Positions 7,046-16,500 of a DNA stretch of 64,000 bases are shown here, one piece after another. The stretch is from assembly GCA_020344215.1 (NCBI GenBank), contig CP070815.1, forward strand, positions 4,070,058-4,134,057, given 5' to 3'. The notes below the pieces were generated by a model. That model did no database searches and was not told the DNA's origin. It saw only the letters and a list, made by a program, of their open reading frames with translations. Both the position numbers and the translations under genes were made by a program. How positions within the stretch are numbered: the first letter of the stretch is position 1; the number at the start of each line of letters is the position of its first letter. This stretch comes from Gemmatimonadota bacterium (GTDB taxonomy: Bacteria; Gemmatimonadota; Gemmatimonadetes; Palauibacterales; KS3-K002).

Positions 7046-9748
7046 CTAGCCTTCGAGACTATCGAACCACGCATCGATCTTGTCGTCGGACGAATCCTGG
7101 CCCGCGGCTCCATCCGCCGCGGGATCGACGGCCGGCAGCTCCTCCAACAGCTGGCGGGCGCGAGTCAGCATCGGCTGCGCACCGAGTTGCTCGAACAGCT
7201 CGACCGCACGCTGGGCTGCCACGTGTGCCTCCGCCGGCTTGGCCCGAGCCAGGACCTGCGCTTGGTGGTACTGAAGGAATCCCTCGCCATAGGGATCCGT
7301 GTCGGTCGTCTCGCCGATTCCCTGCTGCGCGACCATGCCGGCCAGCCACGCATCGCTGTCGAGGTCGATGACTCGGATGCGCACGGCATCGCCCTCGCCA
7401 CGCCGCTCGAACCAGCCCTCTTTGCCCTGGTAGAGTTGCTCGAGGCGCGCTGCTTCCTGCCAGGCCTGCAGCTCGTCGCCCAGCTCAAGGTACGACAGTG
7501 CACGGATGGCCGTGGTCTGGAAGTCGGTCTTCCAGGCGCCGCTCGGCGGCAACACCTTGCGGACGTCCTCCGTCGTTTCCAATACCGCGTGATACTCGCC
7601 GCGCTCGAACTGGAGACGGGCGATGCCGGTCTTGCAGCGAAGAGCGAGCGAGCTGTCATCGAGCTCCTCGGCGAGCTGCAATCCGGAATTGAACAGGTGC
7701 TGCGCCCGGTCGAACTCGCCCCGCAGAGTCAACAACTCGGCGATGTTCGCCTGCATGGCGATCTTCTGGTCGGCCACACCTGCGACCTCCATGCTCTCCA
7801 GCGCCGATTGCCAGTGGTGCAATGCACCGTCCCACTCGCCGGCCCGGAAGTTGGCCAGTCCGAGGAGATCGTGACAAACGGCCACGCCGCCCAACTCGTC
7901 CACCTGGCCGAATACCTCAAGCGCGCGCTGCGCCAGCTTGCGGCCGTCCTCCGGACTCCCCCACGAGACGTGCACGCGGGCGAGCCGATAGGCGGCCTGG
8001 GCCACCGTCTCGGCGGCGCCGCTCTGCTCTGCGACGTAGAGCGCCTCTTCGGCCATGAGCAGTGCCTCTTCGGCCCGGCCGATCCGCTCGGCTACCACAC
8101 ACGACAGGTCGAGGGCCATGACCAGCTCCTCGCTCATCTCTTCGCTGCGCGCCCGGTCGACCATGCCCCCCGCCAGGGCTGACACCTCATACGGCTCGAC
8201 GCCACGTTCGAGGAGCAGCCAGCCCAACATCACGCCAGCAGCGGCCTCGGTCCCGGTGTCGCCGAGCCCTCGAGCCTGCTCGTAGACGTCGCGAAGCAGC
8301 ACTTCTGCCTCGGGCTCCCGATCGGTGGCGGCGTAAATCCTGGCCAGGCGGTTCTGAATCTTGAGTCGCTCGAGGTTGTCCTCGCAGTTCTGCGCCGCCG
8401 TACGCAGGTATTCGTCGACCTCATAGAGGGCGTAGAGACGCTCGGCAAGGTCGGCCGCCTTGAGCGCCCACTCGTACTTCTTGGCAGCGGACTCAGCAGC
8501 GAGGTAAAGGATGGCGATCTCGTCGGCGATTTCCTTCGACCCCGCCCCCGCCAGCTTCTCCAATGTCTCGGCTGCCCGGCTGAGCAGATGGGCACGGCGC
8601 TTTCCGGAGACGCGTGAGCGTATGACGCGCCGGACGAGCGGATGACGGAAGCGAAAGCGCACCGACCTACTCCCCGTCGCCCACTGCCGCTCGCCGATCG
8701 TGCGTATGAGCCCGTGACGTTCCTCCGCCGCCTGCAACTGAGCGAGCACTTCTCCCGCCTGCTTGCCCGCCTGGGCGGCAACCACGGTGGAATCGATGAC
8801 CGAGCCGCAGAGCGCCGCCGCTTCCAAAGTCCAGCGTGTGTTGGGCTCGAGCGAGTCGAGTCGGCTGGCGATGACGCTCTCTATCTTGGCATCCGGGTTG
8901 GGGAGCTCGCTCTCGCGAACCGAGTACTTGAACAGACGCTTGCGCAGGATCTGGCGCTCCAGAAGCCAGCGCAGCAATTGCTCCGCCCTCAGCGCGTTGC
9001 CGCGCGCGCCCCCGGCCAGCCAGGCACCGAAGTCTTCGCCGTAGGAGCCCTCCAAGAGCCCCTCGGCCAGCTTCATGACCGCGTCCTCCTCGAGCTCGCG
9101 CACTGCCAGCTCGACGACTGTCGAACCGAGCCGGTGTTCGATTGGCTTGATGGAGATTGTGCCGGCAGATTCGGAGGCTTCGTAGGTCGTCAGGACGAGG
9201 ACGGGCAGCGACCCGAGGGTCGCGCCGAGCCGGGCCAGCAAATCGATAGAAGATCGATCGCTCCACTGCAGGTCATCGATGAACAATACCAGGACCCGCT
9301 GGCGCGTGATCGCCCGGCAGAGCGCGATGAACTGATCAAACAGAGCGTTGCGGCCCGGGGAGGGAGCCGCGCCGGGCATCCAACCTGTCACTGCTTTGCG
9401 AACCATGGCGGCGAGCGTCGCGTCGCCGCTCATTCCCATGAGTTCGGCCAGCACGTCGCGGAACGGCCCGTAAGGCCGATACGGCGTTTGCTCCTCGATG
9501 CAGCGCGCCTGGAGCACGACCGCGCTGGGATCGGCCGCCGTGATCCGGTCGACAAAGGCTTTGGCCAGAGCCGTTTTACCAACGCCGGTCGCGCCGCTAA
9601 GAACGACGATCCGACCACGCGCGCCCTGTGGCGACCGGAGGTCCTGAAGGATCCGATCGAGCTGCGTCAGTTCTGTGGCACGGGCCACCAGGCGACCTGC
9701 TTCCTCGTGCTCGCTCGCTACCATCGTACTCGAGTCATCGGCACGCAA
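7046..9748 (-). CDS. STAND-type AAA ATPase with TPR array
   Basis: 900-residue predicted ATPase of the signal-transduction STAND/adenylate-cyclase-associated type. Walker A is GATGVGKT (52-59) and Walker B LVLFIDDLQW (153-162). An alpha-helical region follows, then from about residue 400 to 870 a run of degenerate tetratricopeptide-like repeats (YALYEVDEYLRTAAQNCEDN, AHVAAQRAVELFEQLG). Unlike LuxR-family MalT-type regulators there is no C-terminal HTH; the end is acidic and Ser-rich (DSSDDKIDAWFDSLEG). No N-terminal effector domain is visible either, so it may act as a scaffold or with a separate partner. It is 12 bp downstream of the EVE gene. Confidence 0.8.
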   Translation of the reverse strand: MRADDSSTMVASEHEEAGRLVARATELTQLDRILQDLRSPQGARGRIVVLSGATGVGKTALAKAFVDRITAADPSAVVLQARCIEEQTPYRPYGPFRDVLAELMGMSGDATLAAMVRKAVTGWMPGAAPSPGRNALFDQFIALCRAITRQRVLVLFIDDLQWSDRSSIDLLARLGATLGSLPVLVLTTYEASESAGTISIKPIEHRLGSTVVELAVRELEEDAVMKLAEGLLEGSYGEDFGAWLAGGARGNALRAEQLLRWLLERQILRKRLFKYSVRESELPNPDAKIESVIASRLDSLEPNTRWTLEAAALCGSVIDSTVVAAQAGKQAGEVLAQLQAAEERHGLIRTIGERQWATGSRSVRFRFRHPLVRRVIRSRVSGKRRAHLLSRAAETLEKLAGAGSKEIADEIAILYLAAESAAKKYEWALKAADLAERLYALYEVDEYLRTAAQNCEDNLERLKIQNRLARIYAATDREPEAEVLLRDVYEQARGLGDTGTEAAAGVMLGWLLLERGVEPYEVSALAGGMVDRARSEEMSEELVMALDLSCVVAERIGRAEEALLMAEEALYVAEQSGAAETVAQAAYRLARVHVSWGSPEDGRKLAQRALEVFGQVDELGGVAVCHDLLGLANFRAGEWDGALHHWQSALESMEVAGVADQKIAMQANIAELLTLRGEFDRAQHLFNSGLQLAEELDDSSLALRCKTGIARLQFERGEYHAVLETTEDVRKVLPPSGAWKTDFQTTAIRALSYLELGDELQAWQEAARLEQLYQGKEGWFERRGEGDAVRIRVIDLDSDAWLAGMVAQQGIGETTDTDPYGEGFLQYHQAQVLARAKPAEAHVAAQRAVELFEQLGAQPMLTRARQLLEELPAVDPAADGAAGQDSSDDKIDAWFDSLEG

Positions 9749-9760
9749 TGCTCGCTGCCC

Positions 9761-10171
9761 CTAGGGCCGCGACATCTCGAGGATCTGCAGCCAGGCGTCT
9801 CTAGGGACGGGCATCACGGAGAGGCGCGGCATACGCACCAGTTCCCAGTTCCGGAACCGTTCACTCGACTTGATGCGGGCCAGGGTCACCGGCCGGAGCA
9901 GCCGTTCCCGGGGACTGACTTCGAAGACTAGGAAGCGTGCGTCCTCACCTTCGGGGTCCGGGTAGGCTTCAGTCTCCACTCGGGCGATCCCGACGATCGC
10001 TTTCTGTTTTCCCGTGTGGTAGAAGAAGGCCTGGTCACCGGGCCGCACATCTCGTATGTGCTTCAAGGCCAAAGGGTTCCTGACGCCGTCCCAGACTGCG
10101 CGACCCGCGCCTTCCAGGTCGTCGTAGGAGTAGTCCTCCGGCTCACTCTTCAGCAACCAGTAGGCCGACAC
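9761..10171 (-). CDS. EVE-domain protein
   Basis: 136-residue single EVE domain (PUA-like fold). It begins with the typical YWLLKSEPEDYSYDDL, continues WDGVRNPLALKHIRDVRPGD and FFYHTGKQKAIVGIARV, and ends RNWELVRMPRLSVMPV. EVE/YTH-type domains bind modified bases; the bacterial substrate is generally unknown. The GTG start overlaps the rel stop (TAGTG), indicating translational coupling to the ppGpp enzyme. Confidence 0.9.
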   Translation of the reverse strand: MSAYWLLKSEPEDYSYDDLEGAGRAVWDGVRNPLALKHIRDVRPGDQAFFYHTGKQKAIVGIARVETEAYPDPEGEDARFLVFEVSPRERLLRPVTLARIKSSERFRNWELVRMPRLSVMPVPRDAWLQILEMSRP

Positions 10172-12417
10172 TACTCGACCTCCGCTTGCAGTTCCGACTC
10201 GATCAACTTCTCACGCCGCTCGACGCTGACCACACCTTTCACCTTGCGCACCGCCTTCATGACTTTCACGAGGTGCGTCAGGTTCTCGATCTCGACGACG
10301 AACTCCCCGCGCATCCCGCCTTCCACGGCTTCGGTCACAGCGCTCTGGATGTTGGTACCTGTGTTGCTGATCGCCTTGGCGATATCCGAGAGCAGACCGC
10401 GACGGTCCGTCCCCTCGATGCGGATTCGCACGAAGTACAGATGCGTCTTGTCCGTACGCCAATCGATTTCGACTCGCCGTTCCGGGTACCTGCTGAACTT
10501 CAAGATGTTAGGGCAGTCGTTGCGATGGATCGATACGCCGCGACCGCGCGTGATGTAACCGACGACCTCGTCGCCGGGTACCGGCTGGCAGCACTGGGAG
10601 TAGCGGACCATCACATTGTCGATCCCCTGAATCGTTACACCTCGCGGTGCACCGCGTATTTGCTCGACCAGACGACCGATCCGCCCCGGCTTCTCCGGCT
10701 CCGCCGGCACCTCCTGATCGGGCCACAAGTGCCTGAGGACCGCCGAGAGGGCGATGTCACCTCGACCGAGAGCTGCGTACAAGCTCTCCAGGTTGGCAAG
10801 GCCCGTTCTGATGCCCGCCTCGGTCAGCTCGGACTCCGACGCCTTTTTCCGACGCTTGCGAAGCTCGCGTTCCAGGAACTCCTTACCGATCTTGACGGCG
10901 GTCTGCTGCTCCTCCTGGCGAAGCCACTGGCGGATCTTGTTCCGAGCACGAGCGGTCTGAACGAACTTGAGCCAGTCCGGCGAGGGGGTGTGCTTCTGGT
11001 TCGTGATGATCTCGACTGTATCTCCGCTGGTCAGCTTACGGGTCAGCGGAGCGATCCGTCCATTCACCCGCGCGCCGGCGCAGTGGTAGCCGACCTCGGT
11101 GTGAACCGCGAAGGCGAAGTCGATGGGTGTGGCGCCCTTCGGGAGCTGCTTGACGTCGCCAGCCGGCGTGAACACAAAGATCTCGTCCTGGTAGAGGTCG
11201 ATGCGCAGGAACTCGAGGAACTCCTCCGGCTCTCTGGTCTCCTGCTGCCACTCCAGGACCTGCCTGAACCAAGCGAGCTTCTCATCGACCTCGTCGGGAG
11301 CCCCTTTGTAGCCCTCCTTATAGCGCCAATGCGCCGCGATCCCGAACTCGGCGGTGCGGTGCATGTCGTGGGTCCGGATCTGGATCTCGTACAATCGGCC
11401 GCCCGGTCCGAAGATGGTCGTGTGAAGCGACCTGTACATGTTCGACTTTGGTGTAGCGATGTAGTCGTGGAATCGCTCGGTAAGCGGCGTCCACTTGTTG
11501 TGAATCGCGCCAAGCGCGTGATAACAATCCTTGATACTCTCGGCGATCACACGCATCGCCATCAAGTCGTAGATCTCTTCGTACGGTTTCCCCCGCTTCC
11601 GCATCTTGTTGTGGATCGACCACAGGTGCTTCGGGCGGCCGACCACCTCGCACTTGATCCCGGCATTCGCCAGCTCTTCAGACAACGGCTCCGCCAGCTG
11701 ACGAATCCACTCCTCGCGCTGCTTGCGACGCTCGCGCACGTTCTTTGCCAGCTGCTTATACGCCTGAGGCTCAAGATACTTGAAGGCGAGGTCTTCGAGC
11801 TCCCACTTCACTCTCGCCATTCCGAGGCGATGCGCCAGCGGCGCGTAGATCTCACGCGTCTCCTGGGCGATCCGGCGCTGTTTCCCGGACGGCAGCGCCT
11901 CCAGAGTGCGCATGTTATGGAGCCGGTCAGCCAGCTTGACGATGATCACGCGCGCGTCGCGGGCCATCGAGAGAAGGAGTTTGCGGAAGTTCTCGGCCTG
12001 CTGCTCCGTGCTCGAGCTGAACTCGACGCGGCCGATCTTCGTGAGCCCCTCGACGATCGTGGCGATCTCTTCCCCGAAAAGCCCCTCGATCTCCTCCACC
12101 TGCGTGTCGGTGTCTTCAACAACGTCGTGGAGGAACGCCGCGCAGATCGAAGCAGTATCGAGGTAGAGATCTGCCAGGATCTTCCCGACTTCCAGGCAGT
12201 GGGTGATATAGTCCTCACCCGACTTGCGCTTCTGACCCTCGTGTGCCCGCTGGCTGTATTCGAAGGCCTTCGCCAGGAGATCGAGATCGAGACGTTCCCG
12301 CGTATCCGCTGTGGCGTCCAAGAAATCGGGCGGCAGAGACGGGGGCGGGCCGCCGCCGGAGTGCGGTCCGTCGGCCGCGGTCCGTTCGATCATGTGTGTG
12401 CCGCGCTTGGGCGCCAT
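10171..12417 (-). CDS. rel: Bifunctional (p)ppGpp synthetase/hydrolase, Rel/SpoT family
   Basis: Long RSH protein of about 748 residues that makes and degrades (p)ppGpp in the stringent response. The N-terminal hydrolase has an intact HD centre (H73, H97-D98 in AAFLHDVVEDTD). The synthetase region includes RPKHLWSIHNKMRKRGKPYE and ATPKSNMYRSLHTTIFGP. A TGS domain follows (DEIFVFTPAGDVKQLPKGAT), then a zinc-finger/helical region (RYSQCCQPVPGDEVVGYITR) and a C-terminal ACT domain. Both catalytic halves look functional. Start is uncertain: ATG 12417 (GGAA upstream) was preferred to GTG 12468 and ATG 12393. Confidence 0.95.
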   Translation of the reverse strand: MAPKRGTHMIERTAADGPHSGGGPPPSLPPDFLDATADTRERLDLDLLAKAFEYSQRAHEGQKRKSGEDYITHCLEVGKILADLYLDTASICAAFLHDVVEDTDTQVEEIEGLFGEEIATIVEGLTKIGRVEFSSSTEQQAENFRKLLLSMARDARVIIVKLADRLHNMRTLEALPSGKQRRIAQETREIYAPLAHRLGMARVKWELEDLAFKYLEPQAYKQLAKNVRERRKQREEWIRQLAEPLSEELANAGIKCEVVGRPKHLWSIHNKMRKRGKPYEEIYDLMAMRVIAESIKDCYHALGAIHNKWTPLTERFHDYIATPKSNMYRSLHTTIFGPGGRLYEIQIRTHDMHRTAEFGIAAHWRYKEGYKGAPDEVDEKLAWFRQVLEWQQETREPEEFLEFLRIDLYQDEIFVFTPAGDVKQLPKGATPIDFAFAVHTEVGYHCAGARVNGRIAPLTRKLTSGDTVEIITNQKHTPSPDWLKFVQTARARNKIRQWLRQEEQQTAVKIGKEFLERELRKRRKKASESELTEAGIRTGLANLESLYAALGRGDIALSAVLRHLWPDQEVPAEPEKPGRIGRLVEQIRGAPRGVTIQGIDNVMVRYSQCCQPVPGDEVVGYITRGRGVSIHRNDCPNILKFSRYPERRVEIDWRTDKTHLYFVRIRIEGTDRRGLLSDIAKAISNTGTNIQSAVTEAVEGGMRGEFVVEIENLTHLVKVMKAVRKVKGVVSVERREKLIESELQAEVE

Positions 12418-12616
12418 AACGATTCCGGTTCGAGGGAGTCGTGAGGGAGGCAATTGGTACGGGCGCACCCCACCTCTAACTCCTACACGTGACGTGGGGA
12501 GCCGGTTTCTGCCTCCAAGAGGCTCACGCTCCTAGAATCGCTAGATTTAAGCCCGGCCGCAAGTTACGCTCGCCGCTGCTGAGCCCTTGCCTCGGCCGCA
12601 GCGGCGCCGCGAGGCC

Positions 12617-13345
12617 CTAGCGCTCGAAAGACCGGATGTACCCCAGGTCGAGGAAGCTGGAGTACCGGCCGTTCCCCACGATGATGTGGTCGCGGACCGG
12701 TATCCCGAGGACGCGCCCGGCTTCGACCAGCTGGCGCGTGACCTCGCGGTCCGCCGGCGAGGGTGTGGGGTCACCGCTGGGGTGGTTATGGACCAGGATC
12801 ACAGCGGCGGCTGCCTCCGTGAGGGCCGGCGCGAAGACCTCCCGGGGGTGTACGACGGAGGCGTCGAGGGTGCCACGGGTCACCATCAGCTCGCGCATCA
12901 CCGCGTTCTGAGTGTTCAGGAGCAGAACGTGGAACTCCTCCTGGCGCAGGTCGCGTAGCCTCAACTCGAAGCGCCGGTAGACGTCACGCGGAGAGCTCAC
13001 TCGGTCATCCTCGTGACGGACCTCCTCGGCCGCTCGCCGACCCAACTCGAGCGCCGCCAGGATGGCGATTGCCCGGGCTTCGCCGATCCCGGGCACCGCC
13101 ATGAGCTGTGAGCCGGAGGCGTTCCCCAGACGGCGCAGCGACCGTCCAAACCGCTCGTAGAGTGCCTCGGCGACTTCGAGGGCACTTCGGCCGCCGACAC
13201 CGCTGGACGCCAGGATCGCCAGTAGCTCCGCCGTGCGCAGCGCGGCCGGGCCTAGCGCCCGGAAGCGCTCACGCGGCCGCTCGGCAGACGGCCACTCCTT
13301 TATCGTCGCTGGTTGGCTTCTCTCGTTCGACCCCATCCAAGTCAT
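12617..13345 (-). CDS. radC: RadC family JAMM-domain protein
   Basis: 242 residues. A helix-hairpin-helix stretch (LMAVPGIGEARAIAILAALE, 81-100) is followed by a JAMM metalloprotease-like motif: HNHPSGDPTPSPAD at 186-199 with the paired His and Asp metal ligands. The family was once linked to DNA repair, but its biochemical role is unsettled. The start may be 13345 or the in-frame ATG at 13336. The spacer upstream holds a GGGAATC-type hairpin array; the downstream rel gene is about 200 bp away. Confidence 0.92.
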   Translation of the reverse strand: MTWMGSNERSQPATIKEWPSAERPRERFRALGPAALRTAELLAILASSGVGGRSALEVAEALYERFGRSLRRLGNASGSQLMAVPGIGEARAIAILAALELGRRAAEEVRHEDDRVSSPRDVYRRFELRLRDLRQEEFHVLLLNTQNAVMRELMVTRGTLDASVVHPREVFAPALTEAAAAVILVHNHPSGDPTPSPADREVTRQLVEAGRVLGIPVRDHIIVGNGRYSSFLDLGYIRSFER

Positions 13346-13451
13346 TCCCAGCTGATTCTGGCAAACCCGGGTCCAATCTGCGCGAGGGGATCAACGGATC
13401 ATCACAGATTGGGAACGAGGAGTTGGGGAGTGGAGCACTGAGAGGTTCTTT

Positions 13452-13499
13452 GGGAATCCGGGAATCGGGGAGTCGGGGATTTCCGGATTCCCGATTCCC
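13452..13499 (-). repeat. GGGAATC short-unit hairpin array between secA and radC
   Basis: The left arm GGGAATCCGGGAATC (13452-13466) and right arm GGATTCCCGATTCCC (13485-13499) are near-perfect inverted copies built of a 7-8-base unit, joined by ggggagtc/ggggatt variants. More degenerate units (ATTGGGAAC, GAGTTGGGGAG) extend left to about 13405. It lies 39 bp past the secA stop on the transcribed strand. No U-tract follows, so it is not a typical intrinsic terminator. Confidence 0.75.
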
Positions 13500-13537
13500 A
13501 GACAACTTGGCACTTCGGCCTTCCTTAACTGAGAATT

Positions 13538-16500
13538 CTACAACGGCGGGGCGCCAGGCCGCCCATGGCACTTCTTGTACTTCTTGCCCGAGCCGCAGGG
13601 GCAGGGATCGTTGCGCCCCACCTTCTCTCCCGGGGACGCCGGCTTACTGGGCGCCGGCCCCTCAGCCCGGTTGGTGAGGAGTGTGGCGGGCTGGCGTGCC
13701 GGTGCCGGACCGCCGAGCGGCGCTCCCATCGGATCCGATACGCCGGTAACCGAGGCGGCCTGCGCCGAGGCCGCCACGCCGGTGGGGGCGAACGCCTGGC
13801 GGGCGGCGACGGCAGCTGCACCGGGGGCGTAGCCCTCATCGGTGGTGTCGAGAGTGGGGCCGCTGATGCGCGAGATCTGCGGGGCGCGCATCGGCCGCGG
13901 CGGCATGACCTGAGCCTTGAAGAGCCGGTCGGCGAGCGTCGTGCGAATATCCCCCATCAAGTCTACGAACATGTCGTAGGCTTCCTTCTTGTACTCGATG
14001 AGCGGATCCTTCTGACCCCAGGCGCGGAAGTAGATGCCCGCCTTCAACTGGTCGAGGTCATACAGGTGGTCCTTCCACTTCTCGTCGACCGTATAGAGGA
14101 AGACGTAGGAGAGGATGCGCTGCGCCTGGTCGCCGAACTCATCGACCTTCTTCCTGAACGCCGCCAGAGCCTTTTCCACGACGTAGTCAGCGATCGCCTC
14201 ACGCCCGTCCCACTCAAGCGCCACATCGAGCGCGTTCTCGTCGGGCAACTCCGGACAGTGCAGGAAGAACTCGAGCAGCAACCGATTCTTGAGCCCGGCC
14301 AGGTCCCAGTTCTCCTCGTGCTCGGTGTCCGGCACGTACTCGTGGAAGCGGCTGAGTACGGCGTGTCGGATCATGTCCCAAACCTCGCCCTTCAGGTCCT
14401 CCCCACCCTCCAGGGCGAAGACTCGCAGATCGTAGATCACCTCGCGCTGTTGGTTCATCACGTCGTCGTATTCCAACAGCCGTTTGCGGGCCTCGAAGTT
14501 GGTGATCTCGACCCGCTTCTGGGCACGCTCGATCGCCTTGGTGACCCACGGGTGCGTGATGACCTCGCCCTCCTCTGCGCCCAGCTTGTCCATGATCTTC
14601 GCCAGCCGCTCAGCCATGAACAGGCGCATCAGATCGTCCTCGAGCGAGAGGAAGAACCGGGAAGAGCCCGGATCGCCCTGGCGCCCGGACCGCCCGCGCA
14701 GCTGGCGGTCGATCCGTCGCGCGTCGTGCCGCTCGGTACCGAGGATTACCAGACCGCACGGCGGGTCCTCGCTGCAGCCGAACTCCTTCGCCTGCGGTGT
14801 GCCCAGGTCAGCCTCCTCGCGGAAGCGGCCGAACGACGGCTGCTGGGCGTCAACGGCGCAGACCCGGCATTTCACGACACCGGGCGCCAGTTTGATGTCG
14901 GTGCCACGGCCCGCCATGTTCGTGGCGATAGTCACCGCGCCGGTATGCCCGGCGTGGGCGACGATCTCCGCCTCGCGCTCGTGGTACTTCGCGTTGAGCA
15001 CGTTGTGCTTGATACCCCGGCGGCGGAGCATGCGCGAGACGGTCTCCGATGTATCGACGCTGGTCGTGCCGACGAGAATCGGTAAGCCCCTGCTGTGCAT
15101 CCGCTCGATCTCGTCGAGCAGCGAGGAGTACTTCTCACGCTTCGTCTTGAAGACCACGTCGTCCTGATCGATGCGGCGCACCGGCCGGTTCGTTGGGATG
15201 ACGACGACCTCGAGGCCGTAGATCTCGTGGAACTCGCCCTCTTCCGTCTCTGCGGTTCCCGTCATCCCGGCCAGCTTCTCGTACATGCGGAAGTAGTTCT
15301 GGATCGTGATGGTCGCCAGCGTCTGCGTCTCGCCGCGCACCGTCACGGCCTCCTTCGCCTCCACGGCCTGATGCAGACCATCGCTCCAGCGCCGGCCGGC
15401 CATCTTACGGCCCGTGAACTCGTCGACAATGATTACCTGCCCGCCCTCGACGACGTAGTCCGTGTCCTTCTCGAAGAGCGTGTACGCCTTGAGAAGTTGA
15501 TGGATGATGTGGATCTTCTCGGACTTCTGGGCGTACTCCTGCTCGCACTTCGCGATCTTCTGGCGCTGCTCGTCAGTCGACAGCGACTCGTCTTTCTCGA
15601 TCTCGTGGAACACCTGGGAGAGATCGGGGACAACGAAGGCCTCATGGTCTTTCGGCGACAGAGCGTCGAGCCCCTGGTCGGTCAGGTGGACCTGATGCCC
15701 CTTCTCATCCATTGAATAGAGCAGGTCCTCCTCCAGCTCATGCAGCCGCTTCTCCCGCATGTAGTCGGCTTCGACACGCTGCATGATCTTCCGCACACCC
15801 GGCTCCTGCAGCAGCTTGGCCAGCTTCTTGTTCGTGGGGTTGCCGCGGTGCGCAAGGAGCACCTTCTCGCCCAGGCTGTACGAAGCCTCGGGATCGCCTT
15901 CCTCACCTTCCGAGCGCTTGAGCAAGTCTTCTGCTTCAGCGAGGAGGCTGTTGACGATCCGGGCCTGCTTGCGTGCCAGGCTGGCGACCTGGGTATTGAA
16001 CTCGGCGTAGCGCTTGTTGTCTTCGCGCCCCACCGGGCCGCTGATGATGAGAGGTGTGCGGGCCTCATCGATGAGCACCGAGTCGACTTCGTCGATGATC
16101 GCGTAGTTGTGCGTCCGCTGAACACGATCCTCCAGGCGATGGACCATGTTGTCGCGCAGGTAATCGAAGCCGAACTCGTTGTTGGTACCGTAGGTGATGT
16201 CGCACTCGTAGACGGCATGCCGCTCGGCTGAGCCGGGCTCGGTGGAATCGATGCAGCCCACCGTCAGGCCGAGGTACTCGAACACCGTTCCCATCCACTC
16301 GGAGTCGCGCCGCGCCAGGTAGTCGTTGACGGTGACGAGGTGAGCGCCCTTGCCCGAGAGGGCGTTCAGGTAGAGAGGCATAGTGGCGACCAGCGTCTTA
16401 CCCTCTCCAGTCGCCATCTCGGCGATCTTGCCCTGGTGAAGAACGATGCCGCCGATCAGCTGCACGTCGTAGGGGACCATGTCCCAAAGCGTGTCGTGAC

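Noticed and set aside
7046..9748. LuxR/MalT-type transcription activator
   Set aside because: No C-terminal helix-turn-helix is visible; the protein ends in an acidic tail.
10186..12444. A long open frame (about 750 codons) on the plus strand opposite rel
   Set aside because: It is an antisense shadow caused by high GC and codon bias; the minus-strand frame is an unmistakable Rel protein.
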